From: Streptomyces griseomycini | GTDB lineage: Bacteria > Actinomycetota > Actinomycetes > Streptomycetales > Streptomycetaceae | Direction: 5' to 3' | Assembly: GCF_014203535.1 (NCBI RefSeq) | Contig: NZ_JACHJI010000023.1 | Span: 1-64,000, forward strand | Length of the DNA stretch: 64,000 nucleotides | In this document: positions 28,364 to 37,716 of the stretch, in pieces | Layout of the letters: each line of letters starts with the position of its first letter | Position numbering within the stretch: position 1 is the stretch's first letter | Notes under the pieces: generated by a model | Database searches by the model: none | What the model was told of the DNA's origin: nothing | What the model saw: only the letters and a program-made list of their open reading frames with translations | Position numbers and translations under genes: made by a program

Positions 28364-29011
28364 TCAGGTCAGGCCGGCGTCCCTCACGAGCAGCGCCACC
28401 TGAACCCGGTTGGACAGGCCGAGCTTGGCGAGGGCGCGGCTGACGTGTGCTTTCACCGTGCCCTCGCTCATGGAGAGTTCGCGGCCGATCTCGGCGTTCG
28501 ACAGGCCGCGGGCGACGGCTCGCACCACGTCGTCCTCTCGGTCCGTCAGCACCGACAGGCGTTCCCGGGCGCGGGCCGCGTCGGCCGACTCCAGCCCGGC
28601 GAAGGTGTCGATGAGCCGCTTGGTGATGCGCGGCGTCAGCATCGCGCTGCCCTCGGCGACCGTGCGGACGGCGGCGGCCAGGTCGCGCGGTGAGGTGTCC
28701 TTCAGGAGGAAGCCGGCGGCGCCGCTGCGCAGCGCCGTGTGCACGTAGTCGTCGAGGTCGAAGGTGGTCAGCATGATGACGCGCGGCGGGTTCGGCGCGC
28801 GGCGCAGCTCCTTCAGCGCGGTGAGGCCGTCCATGCCGGGCATGCGGACGTCCATGAGAACGACGTCCGGGCGGTGCCGGGCGACGGCGGTCACGGCTTC
28901 GCCGCCGTCACTGGCCTCGCCCACCACCTCGATGTCGTCGGCCGGTTCGAGGATCATGCGCAGTCCCGCCCGTACCAGTGCTTCGTCGTCGACGACCAGG
29001 ACCCGGATCAC
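28364..29011 (-). CDS. NarL/FixJ-type response regulator
   Basis: Two-component response regulator of 215 residues. The receiver domain has VVDDEALVRAG and the phospho-acceptor Asp in VVLMDVRMPGMDG, with the conserved Lys in FLLKDTSP. The C-terminal LuxR-type helix-turn-helix contains LTDREDDVVRAVARGLSNAE and MSEGTVKAHVSR. The GTG start overlaps the kinase stop, so the pair is coupled. It probably controls the divergent ABC exporter at 30397-33653, the usual arrangement for such pairs. The gene order recalls AbsA2 in the CDA cluster, so a role in production control is also possible. Confidence 0.93.
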   Translation of the reverse strand: MIRVLVVDDEALVRAGLRMILEPADDIEVVGEASDGGEAVTAVARHRPDVVLMDVRMPGMDGLTALKELRRAPNPPRVIMLTTFDLDDYVHTALRSGAAGFLLKDTSPRDLAAAVRTVAEGSAMLTPRITKRLIDTFAGLESADAARARERLSVLTDREDDVVRAVARGLSNAEIGRELSMSEGTVKAHVSRALAKLGLSNRVQVALLVRDAGLT

Positions 29012-30243
29012 TCGTCTTCCTCCATGGTGTGCGGGGAGAAGGGCAGGCGGGCGCGGACGCGGAACCCTCCGCCCGAGCGGGGGCCCGCTGTGAACTCGCC
29101 GTCGAGCAGTTCGACCCGCTCCCGCAGCCCGACCAGGCCCATACCGCTGCCGGGCAGCGCCTCGACGGGACGGCTGGGGGCGTCGTTGCAGACCGCGATC
29201 TCCAGACCGCCGTCGTCGTAGCGGACCAGGACCTCCGTGCGGGCGGCACCGGCGTGCTTGTGCACATTGGTCAGGGCCTCCTGCACGACCCGGTAGGCGG
29301 CGTGTTCCAGCAGCGTGGGCAGCCGCTGGGGGGTGCCCTCGTCGCGGCGGCTGACGGTCATGCCCGCGGCACGCGACTGGTTGAGGAGCCGCTCCAGGTC
29401 GACGAGCGTCGGCTGGGGGCCCAGCGCGACGCCCTCGCCGTCGGCCTTGAGGACGCCGATGACGTCCCTGAGCTGGCCGAGGGCCTCGCGTCCGATGGTG
29501 CGGATCAGCTCCGCGGCGACGGCCGTCGACTCGTCCTTGGCGTTGATCTCCAGGGCACCGGCGTGCAGCACCATCAGGGACACCCGGTGGGCGACCACGT
29601 CGTGCATGTCCCGGGCGATGCGTGCGCGTTCCTGCGAACGGGCCTGCTCGGCGCGGGCCGTCTGCTCGCGCTCCAGCTGCTCCGCCCGCTCGTGCAGGCC
29701 CTCGACGACGTCCCGGCGGGCCTTGTTCCACAGGCCGAGGGCGAACGGCAGCCACACGAACAGGGCGACGCCGCCGAGCGACGACAGCATGTCCTGCCAC
29801 ACGACCCCGGCCGCCCCGATGGCCAGTCCCGTGGTCGTCGGCAGCACCGTCAGGGCACTCGCCGCCACCACGTAGGTGAGCTGGCGCAGCGGGCGGCGCA
29901 CGGAGAACGCCACGACGTAGGAGGCGACGCACAGCGCGGCCCAGGTCGAGGTGAGCACCCACGCCGCGCAGCCGGTCACCGCCACGGGCCAGCGCAGCCG
30001 GGGCAGGACCAGCGCCGAGGCGGCCGACGCGACGGCCACGGCGACGGCCAGCGCGAGGGCGAGGCCGTCCAGTGGTGTCAGGCCGAGCTCGGTCTGCACA
30101 CGGGACACGAAGGTGCCGTCGATCGGGACGAACGCGCCGGCGGCGAGGAGGACGGCCAGGAGTACCGGTCCCCTGCGGCCGAGCCGTCGCCGCAGGCGCG
30201 CCGCCCGTCCCGCTCCGGTGGTCGTATGGGTACGTCGGGTCAC
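29008..30243 (-). CDS. DesK/NarX-type sensor histidine kinase
   Basis: Membrane sensor kinase of 411 residues. Four to six hydrophobic segments occupy about residues 25-170, with no large extracellular domain, so it probably senses the membrane or a drug in it. A short linker coiled coil precedes the HisKA_3 box with the phospho-accepting His in RIARDMHDVVAHRVSLM; the ATPase domain has VVQEALTNVHKHA and GSGMGLVGLRERV. It starts with GTG at 30243, divergent from the ABC operon with 153 bases between. It is partnered by the coupled response regulator. Confidence 0.93.
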   Translation of the reverse strand: MTRRTHTTTGAGRAARLRRRLGRRGPVLLAVLLAAGAFVPIDGTFVSRVQTELGLTPLDGLALALAVAVAVASAASALVLPRLRWPVAVTGCAAWVLTSTWAALCVASYVVAFSVRRPLRQLTYVVAASALTVLPTTTGLAIGAAGVVWQDMLSSLGGVALFVWLPFALGLWNKARRDVVEGLHERAEQLEREQTARAEQARSQERARIARDMHDVVAHRVSLMVLHAGALEINAKDESTAVAAELIRTIGREALGQLRDVIGVLKADGEGVALGPQPTLVDLERLLNQSRAAGMTVSRRDEGTPQRLPTLLEHAAYRVVQEALTNVHKHAGAARTEVLVRYDDGGLEIAVCNDAPSRPVEALPGSGMGLVGLRERVELLDGEFTAGPRSGGGFRVRARLPFSPHTMEEDE

Positions 30244-30396
30244 ATGCCGAGCGTAGTTGCTCGTCGGGGCGTTTCCGTCCTACCGGAGTCTGCCCTTCCC
30301 CCCACGAAGGTCGGGTACGGCCGCGACCTAAGTGGGACGCGATCGTGGACTTTCCGGCGACGTGGAGACGGCGGCCGCCGCTCCAGACTCGGCTCC

Positions 30397-31140
30397 ATGA
30401 CTGAGACCACAGACGCTGTCCGGGCTTCGGGGCTGGGCAAGCACTACGGGACCGGCGAAGCCAGGGTGACCGCCCTCGCGGGCGTCGATGTGCGCTTCCC
30501 CCGCCAGGAGTTCACCGCCATCATGGGCCCCTCCGGTTCCGGCAAGTCCACGTTGATGCACTGCGTGGCCGGCCTCGACAAGGCTGACGAGGGCAAGGTC
30601 TGGATCGGCGACACCGAGCTGACCGGGTTGAGCGACGACGCCCTGACCGATCTGCGCCGGGACCGGATCGGGTTCGTGTTCCAGGCGTTCAACCTGCTGC
30701 CGACGCTGACCGCCCTGGAGAACATCCTGCTGCCGTTCGACCTGGCCGGGCGCAAGCCGGACCAGGGGGTGCTGGACCGGATCGTCACCACCGTGAACCT
30801 ACGGGACCGGCTCCACCACCGGCCCAGCCAGCTCTCCGGCGGCCAGCAGCAGCGGGTCGCCGTGGCCCGCGCGCTGGTGACGGAGCCGGACGTCGTCTTC
30901 GCGGACGAGCCGACCGGCGCGCTCGACTCCGCGGCGTCGGCGGAGCTGCTGCGGTTCCTGCGGCGCAGCGTCGACGACCTCGGCCGGACGGTGGTGATGG
31001 TGACCCACGAGCCCAGCGCCGCGGCGTTCGCCGACCGGGTGCTGTTCCTGAAGGACGGCGCCCTCGTCGACGAGGTGTTCGCGCCCACCGCGGACAGTGT
31101 CCTGGAGCGCATGAAGTCCTTCGAGAAGGCTGTGTCCTGA
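30397..31140 (+). CDS. ABC transporter ATP-binding protein (MacB/LolD type)
   Basis: Nucleotide-binding subunit of 247 residues: Walker A GPSGSGKST, Q-loop FVFQAFNLLPTL, signature QLSGGQQQRVAVARAL, Walker B VVFADEPTGALDS and the switch His in VMVTHEPS. It pairs with the following permease (stop and start overlap by one base). The MacB/LolD class moves peptides or lipids out of the membrane or confers peptide-antibiotic resistance. I chose ATG 30397; no clear ribosome site precedes it, so the mRNA may be leaderless or nearly so. Control by the divergent two-component system is likely. Confidence 0.93.
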   Translation: MTETTDAVRASGLGKHYGTGEARVTALAGVDVRFPRQEFTAIMGPSGSGKSTLMHCVAGLDKADEGKVWIGDTELTGLSDDALTDLRRDRIGFVFQAFNLLPTLTALENILLPFDLAGRKPDQGVLDRIVTTVNLRDRLHHRPSQLSGGQQQRVAVARALVTEPDVVFADEPTGALDSAASAELLRFLRRSVDDLGRTVVMVTHEPSAAAFADRVLFLKDGALVDEVFAPTADSVLERMKSFEKAVS

Positions 31141-33653
31141 TGTTCAAGACCATGCTGCGCGATCTGCTCGCGCACAAGGGCCGGGTGCTGATGACCCTGG
31201 TGGCGATCGCCCTGGGTGTCACGGCGACGGTCGGCAGCTGGGTGGTGAGCGACTCCATCGCGGCCACCCTGACGCTGCGTGAGACGCGGGACGACGTCAG
31301 CGTCGCCGTGCAGAGTCCCGGCAAGGAGCCGGTGCTGGGCGTCGCGGAGCGGGACCGGCTGGCGGCGCTGCCGGGTGCGGCGGCCGCCGAGGGTGTCGTC
31401 GTCGGCCGGGCGGGGCTCGTCGGCCCGGACGGCAAGCTCGTGAAGACCGGCACGGTCCTGGACCGGGCGGGCACCAACTGGAGCAACGACGAGCGGTTCG
31501 CCCTGGACGCCGGCCGCAAGCCGGCGGGCCCCGGCGAGGTCGCCCTCAACAGTACGGACGCCGAGAAGGCCGGGTTCGGCGTGGGCGACACCGTGCGGGT
31601 GCTGCTCGCCGGCGGGCGCTCCGAACGGGCCGAGGTGGCGGGCCTGTTCACCTACCACCGGCTCGGCCCGCAGGCGGAGGCCGACTCCGACGAGGCGTCG
31701 GACGCCGTCCCCGTCGTCGCGTACGACGACACCACCGCCGCCCGGCTCCTCGGCACCCGCTACCACCGTGTCGAGCTGACCGCCGAGTCCGGTGTGGCGG
31801 CGGACGCGCTCGCCCGGACCGCACGGGACGCCGTGCCCGGCACGTACCCGGTGGAGACCGGCCGGGCCCTCGCCGACGCGGCGGCCGCCCAGTCGGAGGA
31901 CGAGGCGCAGGACCTGCGGCTGACGATGCTGCCGTTCGCGGCGGTCGCCCTGCTGGTCGGGATGTTCGTCATCGCCAACACCTTCACGATGCTGGTCAGC
32001 CAGCGCACCCGGCAGTACGCGCTGCTGCGGGCCGTCGGCGCCCGCAGGCGCCAGGTCAGGACCGGGATCGTCGCGGAGGCCGCGGTGCTGGGCGTGGCCG
32101 GCGGCACCATCGGCACGCTCGCCGGCGTCGGCCTGGGCCCGCTGCTGATCGGCGTGATGCGACCCGACGACGACGTGGAGTTCACCGTACGGCCCACGGC
32201 GATCCTGCTCGGCTACGGCGTCGCGGTGGTCGTGACGGTGCTGGCCGCCTACACGTCGGCCCGGCGTGCCGCCGCCGTCCCGCCGGTGGCCGCGCTGCGC
32301 ACCGACGCGGTGATGCCGCGGGAGACCAGGCGACGGCGGAACCTGCTCGGTGTGGCACTGCTCGCCGTGTCCGCCGCCATGGTGATCGCGACGGCCGACC
32401 CCAGCTCCTCCAACCTGCTGCGCATCGTCGCCCTGGTGGGCGCGGTCCTCGGGGTGGTCGGCGCGATCCTGCTGGCGCCGTTCCTCGCGGAGCGGCTGCT
32501 GACGCCGCTGACCCGGCTGGTCGGCCTGCGGGGCGGTCCGTCCGTGCGGCTGGGCCTGCGCAACGCGGCGAGCGATCCTCGGCGCACGGCGGGCACGGCG
32601 ACCGCCATCACCGTGGGGCTGGGCCTGGTGTGCGCGTTCGCGACGCTGAGCGCCTCCTTCGCCGACCTGATCGCCTCCACGACCCGCGCCAACGTGCCGC
32701 TGACGACGACCGTGCTCCAGTCGGCGGCGGGCGGCGAGTCGACGCTGACGCCCGCCGAGATGGAGCGGGTGCGCGCGGTGCCGGGCGTCGACCGGGTCGC
32801 CGCGAGCCGCGACGTGCTCGCCGATCTGACGTACGACGGCGGCAAGACCGTGCGGCGCATCTCGGCGATCGAGCCCGAGGCGCTGCGCACCGTGCTCACC
32901 CCCAAGATCACGGCCGGCTCGCCGGATCTGACCCGCGGGGTGGTCATCTCGCGGAACCAGGCCGACATGCTGGGACTGGGCATGGACGACGAGCTCACGC
33001 TGAAGCTGGACGCCAGGACGTCCGTGACCCAGCGCGTGGTGGGCATCTACGACGCGACGGAACTCCAGGCGAGCATCTACCTGGACGCGGCGAAGGCCCC
33101 GGAGGCGCTGCGCCGGCAGATCACCCTGCTGTACGCCACGGGAGCCGACCCGGACAGGGCGCGGGCCGGTATCGAGGCGGCGTTCCGGGACCGGCCCGAT
33201 GTGACCGTCACCGACCGTGAGGGCCTGGTCGAACAGGGCGTCGACCAGCAGCGGTTCGCGTTCACGCTGATGTACGCCATGTTCGGGGTCGCGATCGTCA
33301 TCGCGGTGTTCGGCGTCGTCAACACGCTGGTGCTGTCGGTGATGGAGCGGACCCGGGAGATCGGCGTGATGCGCGCGGTGGGCGCCAAGCGGCTGCTGGT
33401 GCGGCGGACCATCCGGGCGGAGAGCATCGTCATCTCGATGTTCGGGGCGCTGCTCGGCGTGGTGGTGGGCGTGCCGGTGGGCGCCGTGATGCAGCACGCG
33501 ATGTTCGGGCAGCTGCTGTGGGACTTCACGATGCCGTACACCGTGATCGGGCTGGCGCTGGTGGGCATCTCGGGGGCCGCGGTGCTGGCGGCGATGTGGC
33601 CCGCCCGGCGGGCTGCCGGTACGAACATGCTGGAGGCGATCGCCGGCAAGTGA
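31140..33653 (+). CDS. ABC transporter permease (FtsX/MacB family)
   Basis: Permease of 837 residues with two FtsX-like units. One transmembrane helix lies near the N-terminus (RVLMTLVAIALGVTATVGSW), then a long extracellular region, then three-helix blocks near residues 265-385 and 720-820, with two further hydrophobic segments in between at about 400-460. This is the layout of actinobacterial MacB-type exporters tied to two-component systems. Likely role: export of the peptide or protection from it. It ends just before a strong hairpin and converges with the GH95-like gene. Confidence 0.92.
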   Translation: MFKTMLRDLLAHKGRVLMTLVAIALGVTATVGSWVVSDSIAATLTLRETRDDVSVAVQSPGKEPVLGVAERDRLAALPGAAAAEGVVVGRAGLVGPDGKLVKTGTVLDRAGTNWSNDERFALDAGRKPAGPGEVALNSTDAEKAGFGVGDTVRVLLAGGRSERAEVAGLFTYHRLGPQAEADSDEASDAVPVVAYDDTTAARLLGTRYHRVELTAESGVAADALARTARDAVPGTYPVETGRALADAAAAQSEDEAQDLRLTMLPFAAVALLVGMFVIANTFTMLVSQRTRQYALLRAVGARRRQVRTGIVAEAAVLGVAGGTIGTLAGVGLGPLLIGVMRPDDDVEFTVRPTAILLGYGVAVVVTVLAAYTSARRAAAVPPVAALRTDAVMPRETRRRRNLLGVALLAVSAAMVIATADPSSSNLLRIVALVGAVLGVVGAILLAPFLAERLLTPLTRLVGLRGGPSVRLGLRNAASDPRRTAGTATAITVGLGLVCAFATLSASFADLIASTTRANVPLTTTVLQSAAGGESTLTPAEMERVRAVPGVDRVAASRDVLADLTYDGGKTVRRISAIEPEALRTVLTPKITAGSPDLTRGVVISRNQADMLGLGMDDELTLKLDARTSVTQRVVGIYDATELQASIYLDAAKAPEALRRQITLLYATGADPDRARAGIEAAFRDRPDVTVTDREGLVEQGVDQQRFAFTLMYAMFGVAIVIAVFGVVNTLVLSVMERTREIGVMRAVGAKRLLVRRTIRAESIVISMFGALLGVVVGVPVGAVMQHAMFGQLLWDFTMPYTVIGLALVGISGAAVLAAMWPARRAAGTNMLEAIAGK

Positions 33654-33663
33654 CGCGAACCGG

Positions 33664-33695
33664 GGCGGGGCAGGTGGGTGTCCGCCTGCCCCGCC
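33664..33695. terminator. Two-way terminator after the MacB-type permease
   Basis: Perfect 11-bp stem (GGCGGGGCAGG and its complement) with a 10-base loop in the short gap between convergent genes. Confidence 0.8.
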
Positions 33696-33714
33696 TCCGT
33701 GGTGGTGGGGAGAG

Positions 33715-35718
33715 TCAGCGGCTCGCGCCGGCCTGCCGCACCGTCAGGTCCGGATCGTCGCCGCGGCGCAGGACGGTCAGTGTCGTCCCCGGGGCCGGGT
33801 GCACCAGCGCGGTGCCGGGGCCGGCCGGGCGTGCGGCGGCCCTGCGGTGGGGTGCGGTGTCCCCGGGGCGGCTGGTCCACACCTCCGCGTCGCCGTCGAC
33901 ACCGTGCCGCAGGGTGAGCGGACGGCCGTCGGCCGCGCCCACCCGCACCCAGCGGGTACGGCCCGCGTGGCGCTCGGCGTCCACCACGTGCCCGCCGGGG
34001 GCGAGCAGCCCGGCGACGAGGACGTCCGGCCAGTCGTCGGGCACCGCGGGGAACACGTCCACGGCGTCGCCGCCGGCACCGACGAGGAGTTCCACAAGCG
34101 CCTGTCCCGCCGGGAAGGGGGCGGCGGCGCGCGGTGAGACGGCGTGCCGGTAGAGGGAGTTGGGCGCCAGGACGTCCGCCTCGTCGCCGCTCGCTGTGGT
34201 GAGGTGGCGCAGCAGTTCCAGGGCGAGGGGCGCGTCGCGCAGGGCCGCCGCCATGGCCGCGGCCGTGGCGTACGAACCGGCGTGCCAGGCGTCCCGCATG
34301 CCGGCCCAGTGGTGGAGGCTGCGGTGGGCGAGAGCGGGGTCGGCGTCCGGGTGGGGGGCCTGCCGCAGGGGCAGCAGCCAGATGAGGTGCGAGGGCTCCG
34401 CGCAGGAGCGCGCGACCCGGAGCCCCGCCCCGATCATGACGCCGGAGGTGTCGGTGTGACACGGCGCCAGTCTGGCGGCGAGGTCTTCCCAGCGGGCCAG
34501 ACGGGGGTCCTTCTCACGGAGCCCGCGCGTGGCCGTGACGAGGGTCGTGACCGCCCAGCGCAGGAGCGACAGGTCGTGGGTGCAGTCGCTGACGTCGGCC
34601 TGGCCGGGCGAGTGCGTGACGGGCAGGTGCAGGCGTCCGTCGACGCCCTCCATGAGGAAGCCCGAGTAGTAGCCGACCACTCCGGCGAGGGCGGGACGCA
34701 GCAGGTCGCGCAGGATGCGCGGGTCGGCCGTGTAGCGGTGGGCCTCCCACAGGGCCAGCGCTCCGGAGGCGCGCACCGGGTCGTCGGTGCGCCCCGCCTT
34801 GGACCCGACCCCGGGCAGCGCGCCGGCCAGGTGCTCGTGGGCGGGCGGCGGGCCCTGCTCGAGCGCCGCGGCGACCGGTCCGACGTCGAGGTGGCGCGAG
34901 GGTCCGAGCAACGCGGGCGCGTCGGCGAGCCGTCCGGGCCCGGGATCGGTCACGGCGGCCAGGGTGTACATCTGGGCCCGGTGGAACCGCTGCAGGGTCC
35001 GCTCGGGCAGCGACACGTAGCTGCGCCGGTGGAAGGCGTGCCACCAGGCCCGGTGCCGGGTCACGGTGGAATCGGCGCCGGCCGCGAGGAGCTCGCGGAG
35101 GGTGTCCTCGCCGGTGCCCGTGGCGTCCGCCGGTGAGGCGGCGAGCAGCTGCCGGTCACCGTGCGTGCGGCTCACCGAGCGCAGCACCGGCGCGGAGCCG
35201 TCGGGGGCCGGGGCGGTGCAGGAGAGGCGTTCGCCGCCCTCGGTACCGGCGCGCAGCAGCAGCGTGGGGCTGTGCCGGTCCACCAGGGCCGAGAAGACGA
35301 CGGTGCCGCGGGTGGTGGTGATGCGCCCGGTGAGTTCGGCGTCCCACAGGTCCAGGGCGCACTCCAGGACGGTCGGTGTGCCCAGCGGCCGCAGGTCCAG
35401 CACGCCGGCGGGCGCCTCGGCCGTCCGGGTGCCCGGCCCGCCGACGAGCAGCCGCACCCCGCTCCCGCCGGGCGCGGCGACGGCCCGTACGACGAGCCGT
35501 CCGTTGCCGAGGTGCGGGGCGAGCCGCGGGTCCTGCGGAAGAGCGGCCCATTCCATACGGGCGTCCCGCACCGCCTGTTCGTACGGGTCGTCGGTCGCGG
35601 CCCCCTGTCCGGCCGCCCAGGCGACCGGCGCCCCCGCGGTCCAGGAGCCCGCGGAGGCGGCGGCCAGCCCGCCCGCCGACGTGCGAAGGAAGGTCCGTCT
35701 GGCGAATCCCGCGTTCAC
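33715..35718 (-). CDS. Tat-exported GH95-like glycoside hydrolase family protein
   Basis: Protein of 667 residues with a twin-arginine signal at the start (RRTFLRTSAGG followed by a hydrophobic stretch and AWAA cleavage region), so it is exported folded. The body looks like the GH95/six-hairpin group (alpha-L-fucosidase-like): an N-terminal beta-rich domain, a helical toroid with QMYTLAAVT, VVGYYSGFLMEGVDGRLHL and WAGMRDAWHAGS, and a C-terminal beta domain. I cannot confirm the catalytic acids. It is the last gene of the hydroxylase operon, 24 bases after the previous stop, with a GTG start and GGGAG site. Its role in the cluster is unclear; trimming a sugar from the product or from cell-surface polymers is possible. 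Confidence 0.75.
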   Translation of the reverse strand: MNAGFARRTFLRTSAGGLAAASAGSWTAGAPVAWAAGQGAATDDPYEQAVRDARMEWAALPQDPRLAPHLGNGRLVVRAVAAPGGSGVRLLVGGPGTRTAEAPAGVLDLRPLGTPTVLECALDLWDAELTGRITTTRGTVVFSALVDRHSPTLLLRAGTEGGERLSCTAPAPDGSAPVLRSVSRTHGDRQLLAASPADATGTGEDTLRELLAAGADSTVTRHRAWWHAFHRRSYVSLPERTLQRFHRAQMYTLAAVTDPGPGRLADAPALLGPSRHLDVGPVAAALEQGPPPAHEHLAGALPGVGSKAGRTDDPVRASGALALWEAHRYTADPRILRDLLRPALAGVVGYYSGFLMEGVDGRLHLPVTHSPGQADVSDCTHDLSLLRWAVTTLVTATRGLREKDPRLARWEDLAARLAPCHTDTSGVMIGAGLRVARSCAEPSHLIWLLPLRQAPHPDADPALAHRSLHHWAGMRDAWHAGSYATAAAMAAALRDAPLALELLRHLTTASGDEADVLAPNSLYRHAVSPRAAAPFPAGQALVELLVGAGGDAVDVFPAVPDDWPDVLVAGLLAPGGHVVDAERHAGRTRWVRVGAADGRPLTLRHGVDGDAEVWTSRPGDTAPHRRAAARPAGPGTALVHPAPGTTLTVLRRGDDPDLTVRQAGASR

Positions 35719-35742
35719 GTCGGGGCTCCCGGTGGGTCGAGG

Positions 35743-36633
35743 TCAGTCGAGGTGGAGGTAGCGGCGGTAGGAGTCGACGGGGCCGGCGAGCCCGGCCACG
35801 ACGGCCGGTGCGGCGTGGCCGGCGGTGCGCAGGACCAGTTCGACGGCGTGGGCCAGTGCCGGGGTGTCGGCGGGCGGTCCCGCGGCCACCAGGGCGTGCA
35901 GCTCCCCGCGGCAGCGGCGGCCGATGGGGGTGAGCGCGAGCGTCGCGTCGAAGCCGGCCCAGCCGGCGGCGTAGGGCTCGGCGTGCGGCACCGGTCCGGC
36001 TCCGGCGATGAGCGAGGCGCGCAGCAGTTCGCGGAGCGCGGTGCACAGCAGGGTGAAACCGCCGTACGCCTCCAGGCTGCGGCCCGCGCGGGCGTCGGCA
36101 TGGACGGTGTGCAGGCGCACGAGCGTCTCGGTGAGAAGTTCGGCGGGGTCCCGGTCGCGGCGGTGCTCGGCCGCCAGGAGGGCGGGGAGCAGGTCGTCCT
36201 CGGGGGTGTCGGCCGGTGCTCCGCCCTCGGCGGCGCGGTCCAGGAGGGTCCGGGAGCCGGCGGGCGGCTCGGCGGCGGGGGTGCCCGCCGGTACGGCGCG
36301 CACCCGCAGGCGGACGAGGTGGTCGTCCTGGGGGACGAGGTGGACCGACTCCAGCGCGTCGGGGACGGACCGGTCGCGCCAGCCGGGCAGGACCGCGCCG
36401 ACCTCGCTCTGCACCAGCGTGTCGAGGACGCTGCAGAAGTCTCCGAGCCGGTCGCCGCGCACGGCGACCAGCAGCAGCGCCTCGCCGTCGTGGCGCGGGT
36501 CGGCCGGCGGTGGGACGGCGTGCAGTGCGTGTACCTCGGGGCTGGTGCCCAGGGCGGCTGCGACGCGGTCCAGGCAGGCCAGGGCCGTGGGGTGGCCGGC
36601 GCCGGGCGGGTCCAGGACGAGTGTTGCGGTCAC
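35743..36633 (-). CDS. Protein of unknown function in the hydroxylase operon
   Basis: Encodes 296 residues from GTG 36633, with a strong GAGGAGG site. I recognise no family with confidence. The first 100 residues look alpha/beta (EALLLVAVRGDRLGDFCSVL, LVRLRVRAVPAG). A Pro/Ala-rich linker follows, and the C-terminal half is mainly helical (LTETLVRLHTVHADARAG, GGFTLLCTALRELLRASL). There is no signal peptide or membrane segment. The shape faintly recalls nucleotidyltransferase-like proteins with a helical tail, but I do not see the GS...D.D motif. Tight spacing with the hydroxylase (26 bases) and the GH95-like gene supports one operon. Confidence 0.85.
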   Translation of the reverse strand: MTATLVLDPPGAGHPTALACLDRVAAALGTSPEVHALHAVPPPADPRHDGEALLLVAVRGDRLGDFCSVLDTLVQSEVGAVLPGWRDRSVPDALESVHLVPQDDHLVRLRVRAVPAGTPAAEPPAGSRTLLDRAAEGGAPADTPEDDLLPALLAAEHRRDRDPAELLTETLVRLHTVHADARAGRSLEAYGGFTLLCTALRELLRASLIAGAGPVPHAEPYAAGWAGFDATLALTPIGRRCRGELHALVAAGPPADTPALAHAVELVLRTAGHAAPAVVAGLAGPVDSYRRYLHLD

Positions 36634-36659
36634 GGTTCCTCCTCGGTGCGGGGTGGGGG

Positions 36660-37490
36660 TCAGTCGAGGCAGAGCATGACGTTCTTCTTGGCCGCCCAGG
36701 CCTCCGCCCGCTCCTCGTCGCCGAGGCGCTGGTAAGTACTGACGATCAGGTCGTAGACCGTGCCGTCCGGCATGGCGTAGCGGTAGAAGAGCCGCAGCAG
36801 TGAGTGCTCGGCGGCCTCGTGGTAGCCCATCCCGGCGAGCATGACGGCCAGGTCGAGGTGCTCGGAGAGTTCCTTCTTCGAGGGCTCCGGCAGCAGGTCG
36901 ACGGGGACGCCGTCGAGGCCCATGTCGGCGGTCAGTGCCTCGAACGCCTCGTCGCCGTAGCAGTCCATGATGATGTGCAGCCGGTCGGGGCCCGTGAGGT
37001 TGCAGGCGCCGTGCGCGTGGGTCGGCATCAGCCACCACAGGTGGCCGTGCGCCATGTGGACCCGTGCCCCGCCGGTGACCAGCGCGCAGGAGCGGTTGGT
37101 CACCAGCGGGATGTGCAGCCGGTGGTGCTGCCGCTCGTCGGTCAGCTCGTGGTAGTCCTTGTGCTCCCACAGGAAGGAGTTGGGCTGGAGGCGGGCGATG
37201 CGCGCCCACATGTAGCGCAGCCCGAAGGACCGCAGCAGTTCGCGGGTGGCGGGCATGCGCTCCAGGAGCGTGGTCTCCTTGGCCTCGCAGTCCCGGATGG
37301 TGGCGTCCATGGGGTCGCCGCTGTCGTTGTAGAGCGAGAGGGTTTTCCAGCCCCCGCTCTGATACTCACCGTATTCCGTCGCCAGATTCTCGGGAACCGT
37401 CAGCGCCTCGCGTCCGACGAGATCCAGGGTGTAAGGATCCAGCGCGCGAATACGGCCGACCTGTTCCGACAACACGGACAAGGCCTTCAT
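36660..37490 (-). CDS. Fe(II)/2-oxoglutarate hydroxylase, proline/Asp-Asn hydroxylase type
   Basis: Non-haem iron oxygenase of 276 residues. The metal-binding H-x-D is in WEHKDYHEL, the distal His in MPTHAHGACNLTG and the 2-oxoglutarate Arg probably in DRLHIIMDC. N-terminal GGWKTLSLYNDSGD and overall length agree with the Asp/Asn beta-hydroxylase (cupin) group that includes cis-3-proline hydroxylase. The start is ATG 37490, with GGAAGGAAG before it. Candidate substrates are free proline (the last A domain of the pathway is proline-type), Asn/Asp, or another residue; I favour proline as an inference only. It heads a three-gene operon that diverges from the ABC transporter at 37765. Confidence 0.85.
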   Translation of the reverse strand: MKALSVLSEQVGRIRALDPYTLDLVGREALTVPENLATEYGEYQSGGWKTLSLYNDSGDPMDATIRDCEAKETTLLERMPATRELLRSFGLRYMWARIARLQPNSFLWEHKDYHELTDERQHHRLHIPLVTNRSCALVTGGARVHMAHGHLWWLMPTHAHGACNLTGPDRLHIIMDCYGDEAFEALTADMGLDGVPVDLLPEPSKKELSEHLDLAVMLAGMGYHEAAEHSLLRLFYRYAMPDGTVYDLIVSTYQRLGDEERAEAWAAKKNVMLCLD

Positions 37491-37716
37491 GGAACGTCTT
37501 CCTTCCGGTCGGCCGGTGATACCGCGTGCCATGCTGGTCGATAACCGCCCCGGAAGTCACCGCTCTTAAGTCCCGGGCGAAAAACGCTCCACCGCGCACC
37601 GCGCCGCGGGCCGGGCGCAGGGCCCGGCGGGCCGGCCGGCGTCCCGACCGGAAGCTGCGGCCCGCCCCGACGAAAGTGGTAGACGACCGATTGCCATCGT
37701 CGGATGTGCCGGACCC

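Noticed and set aside
24357..30243. Identification as the CDA cluster because of trpC, hmaS/hmo/hpgT and an AbsA-like pair
   Set aside because: No CDA fatty-acid genes or AsnO-type hydroxylase are seen, and the VioB-like operon, acylase and A-domain set do not fit CDA.
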